A stretch of DNA of 57,058 bases from Bryobacterales bacterium (lineage in GTDB: Bacteria > Acidobacteriota > Terriglobia > Bryobacterales > Bryobacteraceae), in the NCBI GenBank assembly GCA_016716385.1, contig JADJWL010000020.1, positions 1 to 57,058 of the forward strand, written 5' to 3'. The notes beneath the pieces are model-generated. The model did no database searches. It saw only the letters and a list, made by a program, of their open reading frames with translations, and was not told where the DNA came from. Positions 1 through 7,981 of the stretch are shown piece by piece; the first letter of the stretch is position 1; each line of letters begins with the position of its first letter. A program made the position numbers and the translations under genes.

Positions 1-210
1 CTGTCCTGGACCGAGCCCGGGGATGTAGAGGTGCCACGCCTGGTCGGTCACCTCGATCAGGGGGATCCGCGCGATCTCGGTGTTGGCATCCGTGTCGTTG
101 AACAGACAGAGGTCGACACCGGTGGCGTTCTCGGTAAACAGGGAGAAGTTGACGCCCCGGCCATCCCAGTTCGCACCTAGCGGGTAGGGGTCTCCTGGCC
201 AGACCTTCAT
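1..210 (-). CDS. glgX: Glycogen/maltodextrin debranching enzyme (GlgX/TreX type), N-terminal fragment
   Basis: Reading the minus strand from the ATG at 210 gives about 70 residues that begin MKVWPGDPYPLGANWDGRGV and continue with NFSLFTENAT and VDLCLFND. This is the typical opening of the CBM48 domain of GlgX/TreX isoamylase-type debranching enzymes, which hydrolyse alpha-1,6 branches of glycogen. The remainder of the gene, including the GH13 catalytic domain, lies beyond base 1, so only the N-terminus is seen. It is divergent from tssE with a 75-bp gap. A TreZ gene lies at 17.8 kb, so a role in the TreX-TreY-TreZ trehalose route is possible. TreX versus GlgX cannot be decided from this fragment. 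Confidence 0.85.
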   Translation of the reverse strand, partial: MKVWPGDPYPLGANWDGRGVNFSLFTENATGVDLCLFNDTDANTEIARIPLIEVTDQAWHLYIPGLGPGQ

Positions 211-285
211 GAGCACGCGCTGGAGGCGCGCCGGAGTTCGATCATCGCCTTATGGTAGCGCGCTGGAATAGGATAGGTAGACGGA

Positions 286-786
286 ATGCCGCGTCCCTCG
301 AACGAGTCGGAAGTTACCCAATCCATTTTTGACAGGCTGATCGACCACGACCCGCGGAACAACGCGGGCGATGAGTACCGGACGCGGGCACAATCGGTGC
401 GCGATCTGAAGAACGCGGTCCGGCGGGATCTGGAGTGGCTGCTGAACTCGCGCCGCGTCGCGATTCCGCCGGACGAACGGCTCAAGGAGGTCAACCGGTC
501 ACTGTATGTGTACGGACTCCCTGATTTCACCGCGCTCAGCCTGTCCGACCCCCGGGACCATAACAAGCTGATGCGGAATCTGCAGAGCATCATCCAGATC
601 TTCGAGCCGCGGCTGCTGAACCCGCACATTGCGACGATGGAGTCGAGCGATTCGCATTCGCGGACGCTGCGGTTTCGCATCGAGGGCTTGCTGCGCATGG
701 ATCCGTCCCCGGAGCACGTTTCCTTCGACACGGTGCTCGAATTGACGAGCGGGGAGTACGAAGTGAAGGGGGACGCCGATGCGTGA
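286..786 (+). CDS. tssE: T6SS baseplate wedge protein TssE (gp25-like)
   Basis: A 166-aa protein with the TssE/gp25 arrangement: SIFDRLIDHDP near the start, then LKNAVRRDLEWLLNSRR (about residues 46-62), where the conserved ExLLNsR segment of gp25-like proteins sits. The tail resembles the baseplate gp25 fold (RFRIEGLLRM, VSFDTVLE). TssE is the cytoplasmic wedge protein that nucleates sheath assembly together with TssF and TssG. It is the first gene of the plus-strand T6SS run and overlaps tssF by 8 bp. Length agrees with the family (about 130-170 aa). The start ATG at 286 follows a purine-rich stretch. Confidence 0.93.
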   Translation: MPRPSNESEVTQSIFDRLIDHDPRNNAGDEYRTRAQSVRDLKNAVRRDLEWLLNSRRVAIPPDERLKEVNRSLYVYGLPDFTALSLSDPRDHNKLMRNLQSIIQIFEPRLLNPHIATMESSDSHSRTLRFRIEGLLRMDPSPEHVSFDTVLELTSGEYEVKGDADA

Positions 787-2638
787 CGAGGTGCTGCTCT
801 ACTACGAGCGGGAATTGACCTACATCCGCCAGATGGCGGCGCTGTTCGCCGAGAAGTACCCGAAGGTGGCGGGCCGGCTGGTGCTGGAACCGGACCGCTG
901 TGAAGATCCGCACGTGGAACGGCTGCTGGAAGCGTTCGCGTTTCTCGCGGCGCGGGTGCACCTGAAGATCGACGACGACTTTCCGGAGATCACCGAAGCG
1001 CTGCTGAGCATCGTCTATCCGCACTTCATCCGCCCCTTGCCGTCGATGTCGATCGTGGAGTTCGAGCTGGACAAGGACCAGGGCAAGCTGACGACGGGTC
1101 TCAAGATCCCGCGCAAGACCGACTTGTATTCGAGGCCGGTGGCGGGCGTGCCCTGCAAGTTCCGCACGTGTTACGACACGACGCTGTTCCCACTGAAGAT
1201 CGTTTCGGCGGAGTGGACAACGCCGGACCGCCTGAAGCCTCCCGTCAAGACGACTGATTCGGTGGCGGCGATCCGGCTGGTGGTGGAATGCACGTCGCCC
1301 GAGGTGCGGCTGTCGCAGATGGAGATGGACAAGATGCGCTTTTTCCTCAATGGCGAAGGCGTGCTGGTCTATAAGCTCTACGAGTTGCTGTGCTCGAAGG
1401 TGACGCGGATCCTGGTGCGGCCGCCGGCGCCGGGGCCCGGGGAGAAAGCCAGCCGGGTGCAGCCGGTGACGCTGCCGGCGTCGGCTCTGGAGCCGGCCGG
1501 CTTCGCGGAGGACGAGACGCTGCTGCCGCAGGTGCGGCGGGCGTTCTCCGGATACTTGCTGCTCCAGGAATACTTCGCGTTCCCTGAAAAGTTCCTGTTC
1601 CTCGACCTGAAGGGCCTGGACCGCGTCTGGGGGACGGGATTCGAACGCAAGGCGGAAATCATCTTTCTGATCGGGCGCTTCGAAGGGGACGACCGGCGGG
1701 AGACGCTCGAAAGCGGGGTGACGGCGCGCACGTTCCGGATGGGCGCAACGCCGATCGTGAACCTCTTCGAGCAGGTGGCCGAGCCGATCCTGCTGACCCA
1801 GCAGAAGTTCGAGTACCCGGTGATTCCCGACGTGCGGCGGCCGTACGCCACCGAGGTGTTTTCGATCGACGATGTTGTGACCATCAACCTCGCGACGCAG
1901 GAATCGGTCCGGCACCAGCCGTTTTACGCGTTTCGTCACGAAGGCGCGGGGGAGACGCAAAAGGCGTTCTGGATCGCCAACCGGCGCCGGTCACTGAAGC
2001 GGGACGATGAGGGAACGGACGTGTTCCTCGCCCTGTTCGACTTCTCGCAGCGGCCGGTGCGCCCGGTGGAGGATACTCTCACGGTGCGGGTGACCTGCAC
2101 GAACCGCGACCTGCCAGCGCGGCTCCCGTTCGGCAGCGAAACGGGGGATTTCGAGATGGAGAGCAACGCGCCCCTGGAGCGCATTGTGACGCTCAAGAAG
2201 CCTACGCTTCCGCTGCGGCCGCCGCTTGGCAGGAACGTGATGTGGCGCCTGATTTCGCACTTCTCGTTGAACTACCTGTCGATGGTGGAGGATGGACGCG
2301 AGGCGCTGCAACAGATTCTGCGCCTCTACAACTTTTCGAACGACACGTCGGTGCGGAAGATGATCGAAGGGATCACGTCGGTCCGCAGCCAGAGGCATTT
2401 CGCGCGGGTAGTCTCCGAGCAGGGCATCGCGTTCACGCGCGGGCTGAAGGTCGATCTTGAGTTTGACGAGCAGAACTTCGTCGGCGCCGGGGTCTACCTG
2501 TTCGCCAGCGTCCTCGAACGGTTCCTGGGCATGTACGCCAGTCTGAACAGCTTCAGCCAGTTGACCGCCACGACCAAGCAGCGCAAGGAGGGATTGCAGA
2601 CATGGCCACCGCGGGCGGGCCGCAGGATCCTCATGTAG
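779..2638 (+). CDS. tssF: T6SS baseplate protein TssF (VasA family)
   Basis: A 619-aa protein opening with LLYYERELTYIRQMAALFAEKYPKVAGRL, the diagnostic TssF N-terminus, followed by DPHVERLLEAFAFLAARVH and LLSIVYPHFIRPLPSMS, and ending with a conserved part (LNYLSMVEDGREALQQILRLY; GVYLFASVLERFLGMYASLNSF). TssF forms the (TssF)2-TssG baseplate wedge with TssE and TssK. The ATG at 779 lies inside the end of tssE, preceded by a purine-rich AAGGGGGA at 766-773, which supports coupled translation. The last 37 bp overlap the start of tssG. Length is usual for the family. Confidence 0.96.
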   Translation: MRDEVLLYYERELTYIRQMAALFAEKYPKVAGRLVLEPDRCEDPHVERLLEAFAFLAARVHLKIDDDFPEITEALLSIVYPHFIRPLPSMSIVEFELDKDQGKLTTGLKIPRKTDLYSRPVAGVPCKFRTCYDTTLFPLKIVSAEWTTPDRLKPPVKTTDSVAAIRLVVECTSPEVRLSQMEMDKMRFFLNGEGVLVYKLYELLCSKVTRILVRPPAPGPGEKASRVQPVTLPASALEPAGFAEDETLLPQVRRAFSGYLLLQEYFAFPEKFLFLDLKGLDRVWGTGFERKAEIIFLIGRFEGDDRRETLESGVTARTFRMGATPIVNLFEQVAEPILLTQQKFEYPVIPDVRRPYATEVFSIDDVVTINLATQESVRHQPFYAFRHEGAGETQKAFWIANRRRSLKRDDEGTDVFLALFDFSQRPVRPVEDTLTVRVTCTNRDLPARLPFGSETGDFEMESNAPLERIVTLKKPTLPLRPPLGRNVMWRLISHFSLNYLSMVEDGREALQQILRLYNFSNDTSVRKMIEGITSVRSQRHFARVVSEQGIAFTRGLKVDLEFDEQNFVGAGVYLFASVLERFLGMYASLNSFSQLTATTKQRKEGLQTWPPRAGRRILM

Positions 2639-3663
2639 AGCAGGAAGGACGGCCGTCCAACCACCTGGCCAAGGTGGAAGCCCGGCTGCGCGAGGATCCG
2701 ACGCGCTTTGAGTTCTTCCAAGCGGTGCGCCTGTTGGACCGCATCTTCGCGTTTCGCGAGACGCCCGGGCGGTTCGCGCACCCGGACCAGGAGGCGGTCC
2801 GTTTCAAGGCCCACAACTCGATTCCGTTTCCCGCCAGCCAGATCCAACAGGTGGAGTGGCCCGAAGGCGAGCCTCCGCGGATGACGGTGAATTTCATGGG
2901 CCTGACGGGTCCGGCGGGCGTCCTTCCGCTGGCGTTCACCGAGTTCCTGATTGACCGCATCCGTTCGAAGGACCGGTCGATGGCGGAGTTCTTCGATGTC
3001 TTCAACCATCGTCTGATCTCCCTGTTTTATCAGGCGTGGGAGAAGTACCGGTTTCCGCTGGCATACGAACGCGGCGCGGACGACGCGTTCACGGCGGCGC
3101 TGCGGGCCCTGATCGGGATCGGCACGCCGGGCCTGGAGAACCGGCAGCAGGTGCCGGACGAGGCCCTCCTGTTCTACACGGGACTGCTCGGGCCGCTGCC
3201 GCGTTCGGCCGAAGCATTGCGAGGGATGCTCGCGGACTACTTTGGGGTGCCGGTCGAGGTGGAACAGTTCGTCGGAGCCTGGTATCCGCTGGGCCAGGAG
3301 GACCAGTGCCAGTTCGATTCCGGCAATGTGATGTCGGAATCGCTCGGACTGGGCGCGGTGGCGGGGGACGAAGTCTGGGACCCGCAAGCGCGGGTGCGGG
3401 TGGTGATCGGGCCGCTGACCCGCGAAGAGTACCTGCGGTTTCTGCCGACCGGCTCAGCGTATCCGAAGCTGTGCGCCCTGACGCGCTTCTTCTCCGACGA
3501 GACGGAGTTCGAAGCGCAGCTTGTGTTGAAGCGCGAAGAGGTGCCGCCGTGCGGCCTGGGCGCGGAAGATGCCGATGCTCCGTTGCTGGGATGGGTCACG
3601 TGGATGAAATCGACACCGGAGTTCGGGCGCGATCCGGGCGATACAATTGTCCCGTTGCGTTAA
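2602..3663 (+). CDS. tssG: T6SS baseplate protein TssG (VasB/ImpH family)
   Basis: A 353-aa TssG: the N-terminal FEFFQAVRLLDRIF box, the middle MTVNFMGLTGPAGVLPLAFTEFL segment and DFFNHRLISLFYQAWEKYRF-type region (here FFDVFNHRLISLFYQAWEKY) are hallmarks. TssG is the central element of the baseplate wedge and bridges two TssF copies. The start at 2602 is fixed by a strong ribosome binding site AAGGAGGG at 2585-2592. The first 37 bp overlap tssF out of frame. A 38-bp gap separates it from clpV. Confidence 0.96.
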   Translation: MATAGGPQDPHVEQEGRPSNHLAKVEARLREDPTRFEFFQAVRLLDRIFAFRETPGRFAHPDQEAVRFKAHNSIPFPASQIQQVEWPEGEPPRMTVNFMGLTGPAGVLPLAFTEFLIDRIRSKDRSMAEFFDVFNHRLISLFYQAWEKYRFPLAYERGADDAFTAALRALIGIGTPGLENRQQVPDEALLFYTGLLGPLPRSAEALRGMLADYFGVPVEVEQFVGAWYPLGQEDQCQFDSGNVMSESLGLGAVAGDEVWDPQARVRVVIGPLTREEYLRFLPTGSAYPKLCALTRFFSDETEFEAQLVLKREEVPPCGLGAEDADAPLLGWVTWMKSTPEFGRDPGDTIVPLR

Positions 3664-3701
3664 GCTAACAGGCGGCCGGTATACCGGAAACGAGGTGGAA
3701 G

Positions 3702-6398
3702 ATGGGCGTGAATCTGCGGTCTCTGATTGGGAAGCTGAACGATCCAACGCGCGGCGCGTTGGAAGCGGCGGCCGGACTGTGTCTGTCGCGAACGCACTAT
3801 GACGTGGAGATCGAGCACTATCTGATGAAGCTGCTCGATTCGTCAGAGAACGACCTGGCGCAGATCCTCAAGCATTTCGAGGTGGACAAGGCCCGTCTGG
3901 CCACGGAGCTGACGCGGAGCCTGGACCGGCTAAAGTCCGGCAACGCGCGGAATCCCGCGCTCAGCCCGACGCTGGTCAAGGCGCTGACCGAGGGGTGGAC
4001 GATCGGGTCGATTGAGTTCGACGCCGGCCAAGTTCGCACGGGCTTCACGATCCTCGCGCTGGCTTCGAACGAGGAACTGGGCCGGCTGATGCGCGATGTC
4101 AGCAAGGAGTTCGCCAGGATTGAAGCGGAGGCGCTGCGCAAGGATTTCCAGAACATTGTGGCGATGTCGGCCGAGGAGCGCATGACGGCGGTGGCCTCGA
4201 CGGCGGCGCCTTCGGCCGACGGCGGCCCGGCGCCGGCGAAGGGCGGGAAGACGCCGTTCCTCGATCAGTACACGGTGGACCTGACGGCGAATGCGAAGGC
4301 AGGCAGGATCGACCCGGTGCTGGCGCGCGATTTCGAGATCCGGCAGGTGGTGGATATCCTGACCCGGCGGCGGCAGAACAACCCGATCCTGGTCGGCGAG
4401 GCGGGGGTCGGCAAGACGGCCGTCGTGGAGGGTTTCGCGATCCGCGTGGCGCAGGGCGACGTGCCGCCGCCGCTGCGCAACGTCACGATCCGCACGCTCG
4501 ACCTGGCGCTGCTGCAGGCCGGCGCGGGCGTGAAAGGTGAGTTCGAGAACCGTCTGAAGGGGCTGATCAACGAGGTGAAGTCGTCGCCGAAGCCGATCAT
4601 CCTGTTCATCGACGAGGCACACACCATGATCGGCGCGGGCGGTCAGGCAGGACAGGGGGACGCGGCAAATCTTCTCAAGCCGGCCCTGGCGCGGGGCGAG
4701 CTGCGCACAATCGCCGCGACGACATGGAGCGAGTACAAGAAGTTTTTCGAGAAGGACGCCGCGTTGAGCCGGCGGTTCCAGCCCGTTAAGATCGAGGAGC
4801 CGAGCGAGCCGCAGTGCCTGACGATGCTACGCGGCGTGGTCGGGTCGCTCGAGAACCACCATAAGGTGCGGATCCTGGACGAAGGCGTCGGCGCCGCGGT
4901 GAAGCTGTCGCACCGCTACCTGCCGGACCGTCAATTGCCGGATAAGGCCGTGAGCGTGATGGATACGGCGTGCGCGCGGCTGTCGCTCGGCCAGAACGCA
5001 ACGCCGGCCGCGCTGGAAGACGCGCAGCGGATGCTCGACGATCTGGACGTCCAGCAGCGTGTGCTGGAGCGCGAGGTGGCCACGGGCACCGATCACTCCG
5101 AGCGGCTGGCGCACATCGCCGAGCAGCGCGAAGCAACGCAGGCGCGGCTGACGGAGCTGCACGAACAGTGGGAGAAAGAACTGAGTCTGGTGAACCAGAT
5201 TCGGGAGATCCGGTCGCAACTGGAAGAAGCAGCCGGCATCGTGGCGCCGGGTACGGAGAAGAAGGAAGCCGAGACGGACAAGCCGGCAAAGAGCGTCGAG
5301 GAGTTGCGCGCCGAACTCGGGCAGCTCAACCACGACCTGGAAACGCTCCAGGGCGAGCATCCGCTGATTCGGGTGACCGTCGATTCGCACATCATCGGCG
5401 AGGTGATCTCCGGCTGGACGGGTATTCCCGTCGGCAAGATGATGCGTGACGAAGTGCAGACGGTGCTCGATCTGGAGCAGCATCTGACGCGGCGGGTGAT
5501 TGGACAGGATCACGCCCTGGCGTCGATCGCCCAGCGCATTCGCACCTCGCGGGCGGGCCTGGACGACCCGGCCAAGCCGGTCGGGGTGTTCCTGCTGGTG
5601 GGGCCGTCGGGCGTCGGCAAGACGGAGACCGCGCTCACGCTGTCGGACCTGCTGTACGGCGGCGAGCACAACGTGATCACGATCAACATGAGCGAGTTCC
5701 AGGAGGCGCACACAGTGTCCACGCTCAAAGGCTCGCCTCCCGGGTACGTGGGCTATGGCGAGGGCGGGGTGCTGACCGAGGCGGTGCGGCGCAGACCGTA
5801 CTCGGTGGTTCTTCTGGACGAAGTGGAGAAGGCGCATCCGGACGTGCTTGAGCTATTCTTCCAGGTGTTCGACAAAGGCATGATGGATGACGGCGAGGGC
5901 CGCGAGATCAACTTCAAGAACACGATCATCATCCTGACGTCGAACGCGGGCACGGACACACTGATGAAGCTGTGCATGGATCCGGAGACAACGCCCGGAC
6001 CCATGGGGCTGGTCGAGGCGCTCAAGCCCGAGCTGAACAAGGTGTTCAAGCCGGCGTTCCTGGGGCGGCTCGTGATCATCCCCTACTTCCCGGTGCGGGA
6101 CGAAGCGCTCAAGCAGATCATCCGGCTCAAGCTGGGCAAGATCCAGCGGCGGCTCCAGGAGACGCACCGTGTCGCGTTGACGTACGAACCGGTGCTGGTG
6201 GAGGAAGTCGCCAAGCGCTGCACGGAAGTGGAGAGCGGCGCGCGCAATGTGGACAACATCCTGACGCACACGCTGCTGCCGGACATTTCGCGGCAGATGC
6301 TGACGGCTTTCGCCGCGGGCGTGGCGCCGTCCGGGATCCATGTGACGGTGGGCGAAGACGGTTCGTTCGCCTACATGCAGGCAGCGGCGACCGCATAG
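3702..6398 (+). CDS. clpV: T6SS sheath-disassembly AAA+ ATPase ClpV (TssH)
   Basis: An 898-aa ClpB-type unfoldase. Visible in order: Clp N-terminal domain with ALEAAAGLCLSRTHYDVEIEHYL (residues 13-40), first AAA domain with Walker A GEAGVGKT at about residue 232 and Walker B FIDEAHTMIGAGG about 302-314, coiled middle domain, and second AAA domain with Walker A GPSGVGKT at about 634 and Walker B VVLLDEVEKAHPDV. The SRTHYDVEIEHYL segment and the position between tssG and vgrG identify it as the T6SS ClpV rather than the heat-shock ClpB. It strips and recycles contracted TssB/TssC sheath, yet tssB and tssC are not in this window. Confidence 0.95.
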   Translation: MGVNLRSLIGKLNDPTRGALEAAAGLCLSRTHYDVEIEHYLMKLLDSSENDLAQILKHFEVDKARLATELTRSLDRLKSGNARNPALSPTLVKALTEGWTIGSIEFDAGQVRTGFTILALASNEELGRLMRDVSKEFARIEAEALRKDFQNIVAMSAEERMTAVASTAAPSADGGPAPAKGGKTPFLDQYTVDLTANAKAGRIDPVLARDFEIRQVVDILTRRRQNNPILVGEAGVGKTAVVEGFAIRVAQGDVPPPLRNVTIRTLDLALLQAGAGVKGEFENRLKGLINEVKSSPKPIILFIDEAHTMIGAGGQAGQGDAANLLKPALARGELRTIAATTWSEYKKFFEKDAALSRRFQPVKIEEPSEPQCLTMLRGVVGSLENHHKVRILDEGVGAAVKLSHRYLPDRQLPDKAVSVMDTACARLSLGQNATPAALEDAQRMLDDLDVQQRVLEREVATGTDHSERLAHIAEQREATQARLTELHEQWEKELSLVNQIREIRSQLEEAAGIVAPGTEKKEAETDKPAKSVEELRAELGQLNHDLETLQGEHPLIRVTVDSHIIGEVISGWTGIPVGKMMRDEVQTVLDLEQHLTRRVIGQDHALASIAQRIRTSRAGLDDPAKPVGVFLLVGPSGVGKTETALTLSDLLYGGEHNVITINMSEFQEAHTVSTLKGSPPGYVGYGEGGVLTEAVRRRPYSVVLLDEVEKAHPDVLELFFQVFDKGMMDDGEGREINFKNTIIILTSNAGTDTLMKLCMDPETTPGPMGLVEALKPELNKVFKPAFLGRLVIIPYFPVRDEALKQIIRLKLGKIQRRLQETHRVALTYEPVLVEEVAKRCTEVESGARNVDNILTHTLLPDISRQMLTAFAAGVAPSGIHVTVGEDGSFAYMQAAATA

Positions 6399-6423
6399 CC
6401 GCTGTTGTGGCAGACTGGCAGAC

Positions 6424-7875
6424 GTGCTGCGTTCTCTCTCGTCCGGCGAGGCGGCTGAACTGCGTGGCTTCCTGAAGGAGGCCGGGTACACCGCGGACGG
6501 CATCCGCGCGGTGTTCCGGTCGGGCGATCTGCCATCACGGAAGCTGCGCAATCTGCCGCGCATGCTCTACCAGAGCGAAGAGCCCGGCCTGCTGAACACC
6601 CTGCTGCGCTGGTTCATTCTTGGTGTACCCGCGCCGGCGGACGCCGTGCCTGTAGGAACGGTGGCGCTGCTGGAACGCTGCGGCCTGCTCGAGCGGAACG
6701 GTGGGTCGTGTGTGTCCACGGCCATGATTGCGCCGTACGAAAACCACCTGGTGGTGACCGATCATGCCGCGCGAGTCGAGGCGGGGGACGCGCCCGACGT
6801 GGTTCTCGGCTTGAACCGGACGACCTTCCTGCTGGACCGTTTCGCGCTCCGTGATCCGGTGCATGCGGCGCTCGACCTGGGCTGCGGCAACGGGGTCATC
6901 GCGCTGACTCTGGCCGGACACGCCACCCGGGTCGCGGCCACCGACGTGAATCCGCGCGCGATCGAGTTCGCGGCGTTCAACGTGTGGCTCAACGGGATGG
7001 ACCATGTGGAGTGCTTCGAGGGGGACCGCTTCGCCCCGGTGCGGGGGCGCCGCTTCAACCTGATTCTGTCGAACCCTCCGTTCTTCGTCACGCCTTTCAG
7101 CGGCACGGTGTTTTGCGAGAACCCGTTCGAACTGGACTTGTTCTGCCGGGGACTGGTGCGTGAAGCGCCGGCGTACCTGGAGGAAGGCGGCTTTCTGCAG
7201 CTTGTCTGCGAGTGGGTCGGCCTGCGGGGGCAGGCCTGGCGGGAACGCGTCGAGGAGTGGGTGGAGGGCACGGGCTGCGACGCCTGGATCCTGCGGGGCT
7301 ACAGCGAATCGACCGCGGGCTACTGCGAGAAGCGGCTGGCCGAGACGCGGCCCGATGACGACCCAGCCATGTTTCGGAACTGGATGCGTTACTACGAGTC
7401 GCGCGGGGTCGAGGCGGTCCACGGCGGCGTGATCGCGATGCGGAAGCGGTCCGGGGCGAACTGGGTCCACTGCGGCGACAAGCCGGAAGGGCGCCTGCCG
7501 TTTGGCGCGCTCGTGCGGGGAGTCTTTGTTGCACACGATGTTTTGGAGCGGACTCCGGACGAGGCGCTCATGGCCACGCGCCCCAAGCTGGCGGCGGAGA
7601 CACGCCTGCAGCGAGAGTGGCGTCTGGAGGAGGGGAACTGGGCGCCGGCTGGATGCCAGTTGGTCTGCACGGAGCCCGCCGCCGTCTCGCAGGCGGTCGA
7701 GCCGCTGGTGGCGGGCTTCACGGCATTGCTGGACGGCCGCAGGACCCTGGCCGAGGCGGCCGATGCCTTTGCCGCGGCAACAGGCGCCGCCAGGGAGAAG
7801 GCCGGGGGCGAGTGCGCCGCGATCGTCCGCCACCTTGCGCTCCGCGGGCTCGTTGAAATCCAGGGAGTGCGGTAA
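6424..7875 (+). CDS. Class I SAM-dependent methyltransferase, PrmC/small-MTase type
   Basis: A 483-aa protein with a DUF7059-like N-terminal region (about 1-130) and a methyltransferase core: SAM-binding motif DLGCGNGVIALTLAG (about 157-171), acidic end of strand 2 (AATDVNPRAIEFAAFN) and the catalytic NPPFF motif (about 220). NPPF/Y motifs mark enzymes that methylate a planar amide or amine nitrogen (Gln or adenine). The C-terminal 100 residues carry no recognised motif and may be a winged-helix-like tail. The start is GTG; it sits 25 bp after clpV and 107 bp before vgrG, in the T6SS reading direction. Whether it acts in secretion or is a housekeeping rRNA/protein methyltransferase is undecided. 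Confidence 0.8.
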   Translation: MLRSLSSGEAAELRGFLKEAGYTADGIRAVFRSGDLPSRKLRNLPRMLYQSEEPGLLNTLLRWFILGVPAPADAVPVGTVALLERCGLLERNGGSCVSTAMIAPYENHLVVTDHAARVEAGDAPDVVLGLNRTTFLLDRFALRDPVHAALDLGCGNGVIALTLAGHATRVAATDVNPRAIEFAAFNVWLNGMDHVECFEGDRFAPVRGRRFNLILSNPPFFVTPFSGTVFCENPFELDLFCRGLVREAPAYLEEGGFLQLVCEWVGLRGQAWRERVEEWVEGTGCDAWILRGYSESTAGYCEKRLAETRPDDDPAMFRNWMRYYESRGVEAVHGGVIAMRKRSGANWVHCGDKPEGRLPFGALVRGVFVAHDVLERTPDEALMATRPKLAAETRLQREWRLEEGNWAPAGCQLVCTEPAAVSQAVEPLVAGFTALLDGRRTLAEAADAFAAATGAAREKAGGECAAIVRHLALRGLVEIQGVR

Positions 7876-7981
7876 GCTGATGGTCCGGCGCAGTGTGTTT
7901 CTGGCATGCTGATTGCTGGGAACGGAAGTTCGGGGCGCGAAGGGCGCCCAACTGTCCACGGCGTATGCAGAAGGAGCCAGC

